From an uncultured Clostridia bacterium (GTDB lineage: Bacteria; Bacillota; Clostridia; Christensenellales; UBA1242), in assembly GCA_947062475.1 (NCBI GenBank), contig CAMSQA010000009.1:1-57133 (forward strand): a DNA stretch of 57,133 bases, written 5' to 3'. The position numbers and the translations under genes were made by a program. The notes beneath the pieces are model-generated. The model searched no databases. It saw nothing but the letters and a program-made list of their open reading frames with translations, and had not been told where the DNA came from. Positions 8,383-16,983 of the stretch are shown piece by piece (position 1 is the stretch's first letter; every line of letters begins with the position of its first letter).

Positions 8383-8404
8383 ATAAAAATAACTTTTTAT
8401 TAAA

Positions 8405-8437
8405 AAAATAAAAAAATCACTATTTCAGTGATTTATT
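8405..8437 (-). terminator. terminator after spoIVB
   Basis: On the minus strand the AAATCACT/AGTGATTT stem is followed by seven T's, immediately after the spoIVB stop. Confidence 0.85.
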
Positions 8438-8439
8438 TT

Positions 8440-9660
8440 TTATTCAGACATTTGTTCCAGCATCCAATCGCTGTAAACACCATACCCCTTTGTGGGGTCA
8501 GAAACAAAAACATGAGTGACTGCTCCTACAACTTTTCCATTTTGCATGATAGGAGATCCGCTCATCCCCTGCACTATTCCTCCAGTCAATTCTAAAAGTC
8601 GTTTATCCGTGACTTTTATAACCAAACTTTTATCATCACATTTTGATTGAAAATTGGTTTTTATTATCTCAATATCATATTCTTCACTTATGCCACTTAC
8701 AGAGGAAATTATCTTAGCTTTTCCAGGCTTAACGCTTAATCTTCCACCTAATCTAGCATGTCTATTTTGATCAACCAAAGTTTCATCAACATTTAAAATT
8801 CCATATATACCAACTTTAGTATTTTTCGTGATTATTCCTTGCTTATTTTTTTGCACAAACACACATCTCAATTCACCAGGTTTGTTCTTCTCCCCTTTTT
8901 CAATGTTGACTAAACTGCAACTAAACAATTCACCTTCTACCATAGGCAAGACATTTTCATTTTGATTATTTGTCACAGCGTGTCCAAGAGCCCCAAACTC
9001 ACCGCTGTCTTTTTTTACAAATGTAAGCGTTCCTACTCCAGAAACATCATCTCTGACCCATAGACCCAACTTATTATTTCCATTTTTATCTTTAATCAAT
9101 TCAATATCAATAGATTTCTCGTCATTATTTCTTTGAAACAAAACGTTTACTTTATCCTTATTATCTTGAAGAGCAATATCAATATCATTTAAACTTTCTA
9201 TTTTCTTTCCATTTATTTCTTTTATTAAATCTCCATTTTTAAAAAATTTATTTTTTGTAACCGAAGCTGTTTCGCTATCGACAATAGTATCGCTCACAAC
9301 GACAGCCCCCTCAGTTTGTAAAGTCAAACCGACAGGCATTCCTCCAACATACACTTCCTCTTCTGGTAGTAATTTTACTTTTACTTTTTTTACAGGTATA
9401 AATCCAAAAAGTTTAAACACAATTTCAGCTTCATTTGATTTTTCCTGCCCAGTTTTAACTTCATCTTCTTGAAGTGATAGATTAACAATATTACCAAACA
9501 TTTTATCTTCATTTACGCTATTTATTTCTTCATAACTCACATAAAAGTCGTCGGATATTTTAAAAAGATTTATCATTTGAAGATTATTAATTACTGCAAA
9601 AAGCAACAATAATACCAAAAGTAAAACAAAGCTTTTCCTTTTATTAAGTCCTACCTTCAT
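8440..9660 (-). CDS. spoIVB: SpoIVB peptidase (serine protease S55)
   Basis: Forespore signalling protease that cleaves SpoIVFA across the spore membranes to activate pro-sigma-K processing in the mother cell. The 406-residue protein has an N-terminal membrane anchor (about 8-28), a PDZ domain (about 120-190, with VSDTIV and GDLIKEINGKKI), and the S55 catalytic domain with a GHAV segment holding the likely catalytic His and GMSGSPI holding Ser (about residue 369). The ATG at 9660 follows AAGGAG; the longer frame has no such site. It sits after recN as in Bacillus and Clostridia, but a terminator lies between them, and spo0A, which usually follows, is absent here. Confidence 0.95.
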   Translation of the reverse strand: MKVGLNKRKSFVLLLVLLLLFAVINNLQMINLFKISDDFYVSYEEINSVNEDKMFGNIVNLSLQEDEVKTGQEKSNEAEIVFKLFGFIPVKKVKVKLLPEEEVYVGGMPVGLTLQTEGAVVVSDTIVDSETASVTKNKFFKNGDLIKEINGKKIESLNDIDIALQDNKDKVNVLFQRNNDEKSIDIELIKDKNGNNKLGLWVRDDVSGVGTLTFVKKDSGEFGALGHAVTNNQNENVLPMVEGELFSCSLVNIEKGEKNKPGELRCVFVQKNKQGIITKNTKVGIYGILNVDETLVDQNRHARLGGRLSVKPGKAKIISSVSGISEEYDIEIIKTNFQSKCDDKSLVIKVTDKRLLELTGGIVQGMSGSPIMQNGKVVGAVTHVFVSDPTKGYGVYSDWMLEQMSE

Positions 9661-9702
9661 TCTCGCTCCTTCAATTAAAAATTTTATAGTCATTGACACT
9701 AT

Positions 9703-9735
9703 AAAAAAAAGACTACTTAATTTGTAGTCTCTTCA
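9703..9735 (-). terminator. terminator between recN and spoIVB
   Basis: On the minus strand AGACTAC/GTAGTCT is followed by a run of eight T's. It separates the argR-recN unit from spoIVB, so spoIVB needs its own promoter. Confidence 0.85.
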
Positions 9736-9742
9736 ATTTTGA

Positions 9743-11413
9743 TTAATTTATGCATTTACCAGCTTTCAGCCTCATCTCTTCTGCCTGTTTTAAAGCAGTT
9801 TCACTTACATTATCACCAACAACCATTCGAGCTAAATTATATATAATTTCGTTATTATTAAGATATTTCAATTCTGTTGATGTTGTATTCTCGTTTTCTT
9901 TTTTTGAAACAAAGAAGAAATCGTCACCATAACTTGCAACTTGTGGAAGATGTGTTATGCAAATCACCTGTGCATTCTTTTTAATATTGTTTAATTTTAA
10001 TCCAACTATATTACCTGTTTCTCCACTAATACCAGAATCTATTTCATCAAATATCAAAGTTTGAGCACCACCAATTGAAGCAAAAATATTTTTGAAAGCA
10101 AGCATAAATCTGCTTAGTTCACCTCCAGAAGCAGTTTTGGATAGTGCTTTGACATCTTGTCCTTTATTAGCAGAAAAGACAAATTCAACATAATCAAATC
10201 CATTTAACGAAGGTTTATCTAGCCTTTTAAATTCAACATCAAACTTGCTTGATTTCATACCTAATTCATAAAGCTCTTTCAACAATTTATTTTTTATATC
10301 TTCGGCGACTTTTTTTCTTTCTAATGAAAGCGCTTCGCAAAGCTTAATAAATTTATTTTCTATAAGAAATTTTTCTTTTTCAAGCTTCACAAGTATTGCT
10401 TCACTGTCGATTATTTCAGCATATTCCTCTTTAGCTTGCGACAAAAATTCAAGAGAGTTTTCTATAGTTCCGCCATATTTTTTTATTATTGAACGTATTT
10501 GGTCTCGACGCCTGTCCAATTTTTCAAACTCACGTTCATCAAAATCGGTCGAACTTTTAATCTTATATAAAGTATCGCAAACATCTTCAATTTCATATCT
10601 TGAACTTTCCAATCTTTTTCTACAATCTTCAATATCATCAAATTCACCTAGCCCTGACAACGCACTAGTTGATTGCTGAATTTGAGTTATACAAGAATTA
10701 ATCCCTTCACTTAGCAAACCTTCACAAGTCGAGATTGCTTCATTTATCTTTTCCGCACTTTGATAAAAATTGATTTTATCTTTAAGATCTTCCTCTTCAC
10801 CAAGTTTTAAATTAGCTTCTTCAATTTCATTAATCTGATATTCAAGCAAAGAAAGTTTTCTTTCTCTCTCAAAATTATCACCACCAAGTTTATCTATCTT
10901 TTTTATAATCTCATTTAATTTTGAAAAAGTTTCTTTCACTTCAAATTTAAGATTAGACAAATTATCTCCTCCAAATTTGTCTATCATAGAAAGATGATTT
11001 TTAGTCTTTAAAAGTTCTACGCTTTCATGTTGTGAATAACTATCGACAAGACATAATCCTACTTCCTTCAAAACAGAAAGAACAACTGGTGCACCATTTA
11101 TTCTTACAACAGATCTTCCTTCACTGTTAAGCGTTCTTGACAATCCAATTTCATCATCTTCATATCCAAGTTGACTTAAATTTTCTCTTGTATGAGGAGA
11201 AAGATTAGTGAAAACGGCATCCACTCTCATCTCATTTTCTCCAAATCTTATTAAAGTTTTATCTGCTTTAGCACCCAAAACAAAATTTAACGCGTCAAAT
11301 ATAATACTTTTTCCAGCACCAGTTTCGCCTAAAAGAACATTAAACCCTTCACCAAATTCAATATTGAGATTTGTGATCAAAGCAACATTTTTTATTGATA
11401 ACGATTGTAACAT
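9743..11413 (-). CDS. recN: DNA repair protein RecN
   Basis: SMC-like ATPase that acts early in double-strand-break repair. The 556-residue protein has an N-terminal Walker A (GETGAGKS, about residue 30-37), a long central coiled-coil region (about 150-370), an ABC signature region (TASGGELSRFMLAFK) and Walker B (TLIFDEIDSGISGETG) followed by ITHLPQVAS. Length is typical for the family. The ATG has AAGGAG upstream. It follows argR by nine bases and is probably co-transcribed with it, the conserved argR-recN order of Firmicutes. A terminator follows the stop. Confidence 0.97.
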   Translation of the reverse strand: MLQSLSIKNVALITNLNIEFGEGFNVLLGETGAGKSIIFDALNFVLGAKADKTLIRFGENEMRVDAVFTNLSPHTRENLSQLGYEDDEIGLSRTLNSEGRSVVRINGAPVVLSVLKEVGLCLVDSYSQHESVELLKTKNHLSMIDKFGGDNLSNLKFEVKETFSKLNEIIKKIDKLGGDNFERERKLSLLEYQINEIEEANLKLGEEEDLKDKINFYQSAEKINEAISTCEGLLSEGINSCITQIQQSTSALSGLGEFDDIEDCRKRLESSRYEIEDVCDTLYKIKSSTDFDEREFEKLDRRRDQIRSIIKKYGGTIENSLEFLSQAKEEYAEIIDSEAILVKLEKEKFLIENKFIKLCEALSLERKKVAEDIKNKLLKELYELGMKSSKFDVEFKRLDKPSLNGFDYVEFVFSANKGQDVKALSKTASGGELSRFMLAFKNIFASIGGAQTLIFDEIDSGISGETGNIVGLKLNNIKKNAQVICITHLPQVASYGDDFFFVSKKENENTTSTELKYLNNNEIIYNLARMVVGDNVSETALKQAEEMRLKAGKCIN

Positions 11414-11422
11414 TTCAACTCC

Positions 11423-11875
11423 TTATATAAGCATATCGTTCAAAGTCACAACTGCTTGACTTGCAAATGTGGTAGTTGGGAAAATAAGCATAACAGTATC
11501 GTCTCCATTGACCGCTCCCAAAAGCTCACTAATATTTAGTTTGTCAACAAAACTTGCAATCGCACCTCCCAATCCTTTCATAGTTTTTACAACAACAAGA
11601 TTCAGTGCAAGCTTAACAGAAATGACAGATTCTTTAAAAATTGTAATGTATTTATTTGAAATAACTTGCTCATCAGAACCAACAAAGCAATATTTATATT
11701 TTCCAGAACTTGATAAAATTTTAGTCAGTCCAAGCTCTTTAATATCTCTTGAAATAGTTGCTTGAGTAATTTCAAAATTTGCATTTTTAAGTTCTCTAGC
11801 CAGTTCATCTTGAGTTTCAATTTCTTTTGTTGAAATAATTTCTAAGATTTTCGACTGTCTCGCACTTCTTGCCAT
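11423..11875 (-). CDS. argR: Arginine repressor/activator ArgR (AhrC-type)
   Basis: Hexameric regulator of arginine metabolism that uses arginine as co-repressor. The 150-residue protein has the N-terminal winged helix (RQSKILEIIS...QDELARELKN...TQATISRDIKELGL) and the C-terminal arginine-binding domain with GDDTVMLIFPT. The ATG at 11875 follows AAGGAG. A longer frame starting at 11956 exists, but that part lies in the leader and matches nothing in the family. The upstream region carries a strong ARG-box match, so autoregulation is likely. No arginine biosynthesis or deiminase gene lies in the window. Confidence 0.95.
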   Translation of the reverse strand: MARSARQSKILEIISTKEIETQDELARELKNANFEITQATISRDIKELGLTKILSSSGKYKYCFVGSDEQVISNKYITIFKESVISVKLALNLVVVKTMKGLGGAIASFVDKLNISELLGAVNGDDTVMLIFPTTTFASQAVVTLNDMLI

Positions 11876-11968
11876 TTCCTTCTCCTTAATCGCTATATCT
11901 CCCATAAATAAGGGCCTATAGCTTTTATGTATATTTATGAATTTATCAATATTCATTCATTTTTGATT

Positions 11969-11997
11969 ATTATACATCAAAATTTATAATTATGCAA
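11969..11997 (-). promoter_or_regulatory. sigma-A promoter of argR-recN
   Basis: On the minus strand TTGCAT (11992-11997), 17 bp, TATAAT (11969-11974). The leader to the argR ATG is about 85 bases. Confidence 0.75.
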
Positions 11998-12003
11998 GCA
12001 TTT

Positions 12004-12021
12004 TTTGCATATTTATTCATT
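12004..12021 (-). promoter_or_regulatory. ARG-box operator
   Basis: AATGAATAAATATGCAAA on the minus strand differs from the Bacillus ARG box (CATGAATAAAAATGCAAG, from memory) at three positions. It lies just upstream of the -35 box. A direct repeat, ATTCATTCATTTTTGAT, occurs on both sides (11951 and 12015 on the plus strand), and further TGCA half-sites lie up to 12105. Confidence 0.65.
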
Positions 12022-12193
12022 CATTTTTGATATATATTGCATAATATGCAAATTTATAAAAAGCAAAATTATAAATAATCGTTATGTTGCATAAAATGCA
12101 CTTTTTATAATATAAACTCTCTTCTTGGCTCTTTGATAAAATATGATTAAAACGATCAATCTGCCACATAAATCTTAATGTATAAAAATAAAA

Positions 12194-12224
12194 ATAAAAA
12201 AAACAGGAACTTTTCCTGTCTTTT
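12194..12224 (-). terminator. terminator after thiI
   Basis: On the minus strand GACAGGAA-AAG-TTCCTGT is followed by eight T's. It closes the pheS-pheT-desulfurase-thiI unit. Confidence 0.9.
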
Positions 12225-12234
12225 ATTTTTTCAT

Positions 12235-13389
12235 TTAATCTATTACAATAATTTCTTCCGTTTGTAAACACTCCTCGACAAGCATGTCTATATTCAATCT
12301 CTTTTCTTCTTTTTCGCACTTTTCTATAGTTGGTTTTATTACTGGATTTTTTGGAAGAAAAACCGTGCAGCAATCTTCATAAGGCAAAATAGAAGTTTTA
12401 TATGTGCCAATCGCATTTGCAATTTGCATTATATCTTCTTTATCCATCGCTATGCAAGGTCTAAACACTGGCTTTCTTTTTACCACTTCACCTGTCACCG
12501 TCATACTCTGCATCGTTTGACTTGCCACTTGTCCTAGACTCTCTCCTGTAATGATAGCACCTAAAGAATTTTTCTCACAAATACTTTCAGCCACTCTCAT
12601 CATAATTCTTCTCATCAAAGTTATCATATATTCTGGTAAACAGTTCATATGAATTGCTTCTTGCACTTTAGTAAAAGAAACAACATGAAGTTTTATTTTT
12701 CCTACATAAGGTGAAATTTCTTTTGCAAGAGCTATTACTTTTTCTTTTGCAAGCTCTGATGTATAAGGATAACTATGAAAATGTAAAGCTTCAAGTTCCA
12801 TCCCTCGTTTCCCAATAAGATAACCAGCAACAGGACTATCAATACCGCCAGACAAAAGAAGCAAACCTTTTCCAGCAGAGCCTAAAGGCAAACCACCTTG
12901 ACACTTTATAGTTTCACTAAAGATATAAGCTTTGCCATGCATTCTTATATCAACATTGAACTCAAATTGAGGGTTATATAAATCCACACTAGAATTAGGA
13001 TTATTTTCTAAAATCACCTCACCCAATTTTTTTGCCAATTCCATTGATTGTATTGGGAAATTTTTATCCGCACGCTTGACAATCGCTTTAAAAGTTTTAT
13101 TTCCAATATCAACTTTTTCAGCCTCAGCATAAATTGTTTCAGGCTTTGCATCCACTTCAATAGCCCTGCTTAAACTATACAGACCAAACACCTGTTTTAA
13201 TAATAAAATTAAATTTTCTTCATCCTCTTCTTTATAATTTGAAATTACATAACGACCAAAAGTTTTTGAAAACTTAAAATCTTCGCCTATTAATTTCTTC
13301 TTTATATTTCCAATGAGCATGCTTTCAAAAATATTTCTATTATTTCCTTTTAAATATAACTCACCAAACCTTAACAACAAAACCCTCAT
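12235..13389 (-). CDS. thiI: tRNA 4-thiouridine synthase ThiI
   Basis: Uses ATP and persulfide sulfur to make 4-thiouridine at position 8 of tRNA. The 384-residue protein has the N-terminal ferredoxin-like and THUMP regions (about 1-165) and the PP-loop ATP-pyrophosphatase domain with LLLSGGIDSPVAGYL. The C-terminal rhodanese domain found in Escherichia coli is absent, as is usual in Firmicutes, where a dedicated cysteine desulfurase supplies sulfur directly. That desulfurase is the neighbour upstream, whose stop overlaps this start by four bases (ATGA). A terminator follows. Confidence 0.96.
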   Translation of the reverse strand: MRVLLLRFGELYLKGNNRNIFESMLIGNIKKKLIGEDFKFSKTFGRYVISNYKEEDEENLILLLKQVFGLYSLSRAIEVDAKPETIYAEAEKVDIGNKTFKAIVKRADKNFPIQSMELAKKLGEVILENNPNSSVDLYNPQFEFNVDIRMHGKAYIFSETIKCQGGLPLGSAGKGLLLLSGGIDSPVAGYLIGKRGMELEALHFHSYPYTSELAKEKVIALAKEISPYVGKIKLHVVSFTKVQEAIHMNCLPEYMITLMRRIMMRVAESICEKNSLGAIITGESLGQVASQTMQSMTVTGEVVKRKPVFRPCIAMDKEDIMQIANAIGTYKTSILPYEDCCTVFLPKNPVIKPTIEKCEKEEKRLNIDMLVEECLQTEEIIVID

Positions 13390-14507
13390 ATAACCCTCGC
13401 TTTTATATCATTGTAGGTTTCAATCAAGATTTCACCTGCTTTTTCAATATCTTGCAAACTCAAATCAGCACAAAAAGAAATTCTCAAGTGTGATTTTATT
13501 TGATCTTTATTAAAACCTATATTCTCTAAAACTCTGTTTCCTGCCTTTTTAGAAGAGCAAGCACTTCCAGTCCCTACTATAACTCCTTTGTTTGCAACAG
13601 CCCTCATGAGTGTTTCGCCATTTACATTTTCAAACCAAACACTAAGTATATATGGACTTCCATCAAAATCATTTATATGCACATGTTTATCTTTTGAAAG
13701 AATTGTTATCATTTTAGCTTTCAAAGATTTCACATACTCAAGATTATATTCTAAATCAGTTTTTTCAACAGCAAGCCCCATTGCAATTATTCCACCAACA
13801 TTTTCCGTCCCAGAACGATAACCTTCTTCTTGACCGCCACCATAAACAATTGATTTTAAATTATTTACATTTCTGACATACAGCCCACCGACCCCTTTCG
13901 GGCCATGAAATTTGTGAGCTGACATAGAATAAAAATCAACCTTAACTTTATTTAATGATAAGCCTATCTTACAAAATGATTGGACGCCATCAACATGAAT
14001 TAAAGCTTTGGGTGCAAATTTATCACGAATCATAACAATTCTTTTCAAATCATTGATTGCACCTGTTTCATTGCTGACATGTTCAATTGAAATCAAACGC
14101 GTTTTATCATTCAACAGCTTTTCAAGTTTATCATAATCAATCTGACCATTTTTTTGTAAATCTACAAAATGCACATTAAAACCAGATTTTTCAAGTTCTT
14201 TTGCAACATTATAAACGCTTGGATGACCACCAACCGAAAAAATATATTCTGTTTTTCCATTACGTCTGCTGCCCATAATGGCAAGATTATTGCTTTCTGT
14301 TGCACCACCTGTAAAAATTATATCCCCTTCAGATACATCAAGTCTTTTTAAAATAGTTTTTCGCACACTTTGCAAATCTTTTTTTATTTCACCCGCTTCT
14401 CCATATCCAGCGGAAGGATTGAAAAAAGAATGGCAGGCATAATGTCTATATAAGTCTGCCCCTTCTTCAAGCATTTTTGTAGTAGCCGCATTGTCAAGAT
14501 AAATCAT
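13386..14507 (-). CDS. Cysteine desulfurase (NifS/IscS type, ThiI partner)
   Basis: PLP enzyme that removes sulfur from cysteine and passes it on as a persulfide. The 373-residue protein starts YLDNAATT and contains the conserved GGATESNN segment, the PLP-lysine motif (SMSAHKFHGPKGVG), RSGTENV and the catalytic Cys loop (GTGSACSSK). Lys and Cys are both present. It overlaps pheT upstream and thiI downstream by four bases each, so it is translationally coupled to both. By analogy with the NifZ-ThiI pair of Bacillus subtilis, its likely job is to feed ThiI for tRNA thiolation. A second desulfurase lies at 35378. Confidence 0.95.
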   Translation of the reverse strand: MIYLDNAATTKMLEEGADLYRHYACHSFFNPSAGYGEAGEIKKDLQSVRKTILKRLDVSEGDIIFTGGATESNNLAIMGSRRNGKTEYIFSVGGHPSVYNVAKELEKSGFNVHFVDLQKNGQIDYDKLEKLLNDKTRLISIEHVSNETGAINDLKRIVMIRDKFAPKALIHVDGVQSFCKIGLSLNKVKVDFYSMSAHKFHGPKGVGGLYVRNVNNLKSIVYGGGQEEGYRSGTENVGGIIAMGLAVEKTDLEYNLEYVKSLKAKMITILSKDKHVHINDFDGSPYILSVWFENVNGETLMRAVANKGVIVGTGSACSSKKAGNRVLENIGFNKDQIKSHLRISFCADLSLQDIEKAGEILIETYNDIKARVI

Positions 14508-16906
14508 CTAAGAACCGCTCCATGTTTAAATGTAAGTGCTTTTAAAACTTTTTTCATTACCGCATTTACTTCATCATCTGTCAAAGTTTTTTCAAGATCA
14601 GAAAGCTTTATTTTAAAAGCCATACTTTTCTTTCCATTTCCTACATTAGCACTTCTGTAAATATCAAATAAAGCAACACTGAAATATAGTTTTCCACATG
14701 CGGATTTGATAGTTTCAAGTAATTGTTCACAAGTTACAGTTTCTTCCACTATTACAGCCAAATCACGTTCTACAATTGGATATTTTGATATAGCTTTCAC
14801 CTTCATTACTTTGACAGGAAGTTCAGCTAAAAATTCAGTATCAATTTCAGCATAGAAAACATATTCAGGATTATCATAGTTTTGGGCAACAATAGGATGA
14901 ATTTTTCCAAACGAACCTATCACGTTTCCATTGCAAAGTATATCTGCAGACACACCTGGATGCAAGAATGGCTTTGAAGAACGTTTTATAGAATAATCCG
15001 CTGAAGTAAAAGAAAGAAGTTTTTCTACAACACCTTTCAAATTAAAGAAATCAAATCCCTCTTCACAGACAGCAATAGCAAGCAAATTTTGTTCAATAGG
15101 CAATTCATTAAGCGGAATACTTTTTGCTTTATAGATTCTTCCGCACTCAAACATTCTCATATTTTTGTTGCCAACGCTTAAATTGTAATTTATATTTTGA
15201 AACAGACTGTGAGCAAGAGATGTTCTCATACATGAAATATCTTCACTAATAGGATTTGCAATCTTGACAATTTTGTTTTCATCTTCATCAAGCATCAATT
15301 TTTTATTGATATCTTCAGCTACAAGAGAATAAGATATATTTTCATAAAAGCCTTGCTCTATTAAAGATTTTCTCATTTCTCTTTCAAGCGACAATCTTGG
15401 ATGATTTTTCCCCTCAGTCACAGAAGCTTTATCAAATAAATTGTATTCAATATCGTCATAGTGATAATAGCCATATAACCTAATTATTTCTTCAGCTAAA
15501 TCATAATCATTTTCAATATCTTCTCTATATGGAGGAACTTTGCAGCAAAGCTTATCTCCCGTAGCTTTTGTTTCTATTCCTAGACTATTAAGTATACGGG
15601 TCATCTCAGAAACAGGGACTTCAATCCCCAAAATGTCATTAATCAGTTTTACAGAGCAAACTATTTCTCTAGCTTCATTCTTTTTATTGCAAATATCAAT
15701 AACACCTCTTGCAACTTTGCCACATTTAAGTTTGCTCACCAAATGCAATGCTCTGGCAAGACCCATTTCAGCATTGGCAACATTTACTCCCTTTTCATAT
15801 CTAGCAGAAGAATCAGTCCTTACCCCTATATTACGACTGGTTATTCTAATAGATTTCAAATCAAAAATTGCACTTTCCAAAATGCATGTAGATGTATTAT
15901 CGGTAATACAAGAATCTACGCCACCAATAACTCCAGCTATAACCATAGGTTGTGAATTGTCTGCAATGACCATGATATCTTCATTAAGTTCATATTCGTT
16001 ATGATTTAAAGCTACAATTTTTTCACCTTTTACAGCCTGCCTTACATTTATTTGTTGTCCTTTTATATTATCTTTGTCAAAAGCATGCAAAGGTTGCCCC
16101 ATTTCAATAAGCACATAATTTGTAATATCAACCATAGTATTGATAGGTTTAATTCCAACCGCATTCAATCTTGCCCTCAACCATAATGGCGAGCGTTCGA
16201 TTTTTAAATTTGTTATTGCAGCTGCCATATATCTAAAACAATTTGTTGTATTGATTTCAACATTCACAAAATTTCTTACAACATCTTTTGAATAAACATC
16301 TATATCATAATTGAGATTGATTTTTTTTAAGTCTTTCCCAAGCAGTGCACAAACTTCTCTTGCTATACCAATTACACTCATACAATCAGATCTGTTTGGA
16401 GTAATATTAATATCAAATACTACATCATTTAGCATAAGAGCATCTTCAATAGCAGTTCCACTTTTTAAATCTTTTGGCAATATTAATATCCCGTTTACAC
16501 CAGCTCCCTCAAAATAATTTTCATCGATACCTAGTTCTTCTCCAGAACAGAACATACCAAAAGATTCAACACCACGCATTTTGGTTTTTGAAATCTTGAT
16601 TCCATTTACAAGATCTGCTCCTTCCAAGCTTACTGGCACGACAGCACCTTCAAACACATTTGTCGCAGCAGTAATAATTTGAGTTACTACACCATTTCCA
16701 ATATCTACTTTGCATACAACAAGCCTGTCAGCCTCTGGATGTTTTTCTATTTTTATTATTTTGCCAACAACTACATGATGGAGATGTTTATTTTGATAGC
16801 AAATTTCTTCAACTTCCATACCTGCATCAGTCAACTTTTTAGCCAATTCTTCAGGTGAAATATTTATATCCACCATTTCTTTAAGCCAGTTATACGTTAT
16901 CTTCAT
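14504..16906 (-). CDS. pheT: Phenylalanyl-tRNA synthetase beta subunit
   Basis: Large subunit of the heterotetrameric PheRS, which attaches phenylalanine to tRNA-Phe. The 800-residue protein has the usual domains: an EMAP/OB tRNA-binding domain (about 40-150), the B3/B4 editing domain (about 200-390), B5 (about 400-470), the inactive catalytic-like core, and a C-terminal ferredoxin-fold anticodon-binding domain (about 705-800, starting SKYPIVERDLAVIVEE). Length is standard. It lies 77 bases after pheS in the same T-box-controlled unit, and its stop overlaps the cysteine desulfurase start. Confidence 0.97.
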   Translation of the reverse strand: MKITYNWLKEMVDINISPEELAKKLTDAGMEVEEICYQNKHLHHVVVGKIIKIEKHPEADRLVVCKVDIGNGVVTQIITAATNVFEGAVVPVSLEGADLVNGIKISKTKMRGVESFGMFCSGEELGIDENYFEGAGVNGILILPKDLKSGTAIEDALMLNDVVFDINITPNRSDCMSVIGIAREVCALLGKDLKKINLNYDIDVYSKDVVRNFVNVEINTTNCFRYMAAAITNLKIERSPLWLRARLNAVGIKPINTMVDITNYVLIEMGQPLHAFDKDNIKGQQINVRQAVKGEKIVALNHNEYELNEDIMVIADNSQPMVIAGVIGGVDSCITDNTSTCILESAIFDLKSIRITSRNIGVRTDSSARYEKGVNVANAEMGLARALHLVSKLKCGKVARGVIDICNKKNEAREIVCSVKLINDILGIEVPVSEMTRILNSLGIETKATGDKLCCKVPPYREDIENDYDLAEEIIRLYGYYHYDDIEYNLFDKASVTEGKNHPRLSLEREMRKSLIEQGFYENISYSLVAEDINKKLMLDEDENKIVKIANPISEDISCMRTSLAHSLFQNINYNLSVGNKNMRMFECGRIYKAKSIPLNELPIEQNLLAIAVCEEGFDFFNLKGVVEKLLSFTSADYSIKRSSKPFLHPGVSADILCNGNVIGSFGKIHPIVAQNYDNPEYVFYAEIDTEFLAELPVKVMKVKAISKYPIVERDLAVIVEETVTCEQLLETIKSACGKLYFSVALFDIYRSANVGNGKKSMAFKIKLSDLEKTLTDDEVNAVMKKVLKALTFKHGAVLR

Positions 16907-16983
16907 TTTTTCTCCTTATATTTAAAAAATTATTTAATTAATTAAAACTATTAAATGAATTCGATTTGTTTTAATATATTGAA

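Noticed and set aside
12017..12373. 118-codon minus-strand frame
   Set aside because: It overlaps thiI in another frame and then the ARG-box gap; the composition is not protein-like.
13386..14507. Iron-sulfur (isc/suf) operon
   Set aside because: Neither cysteine desulfurase has iscU, sufB/C/D or similar beside it; thiI is the partner here.
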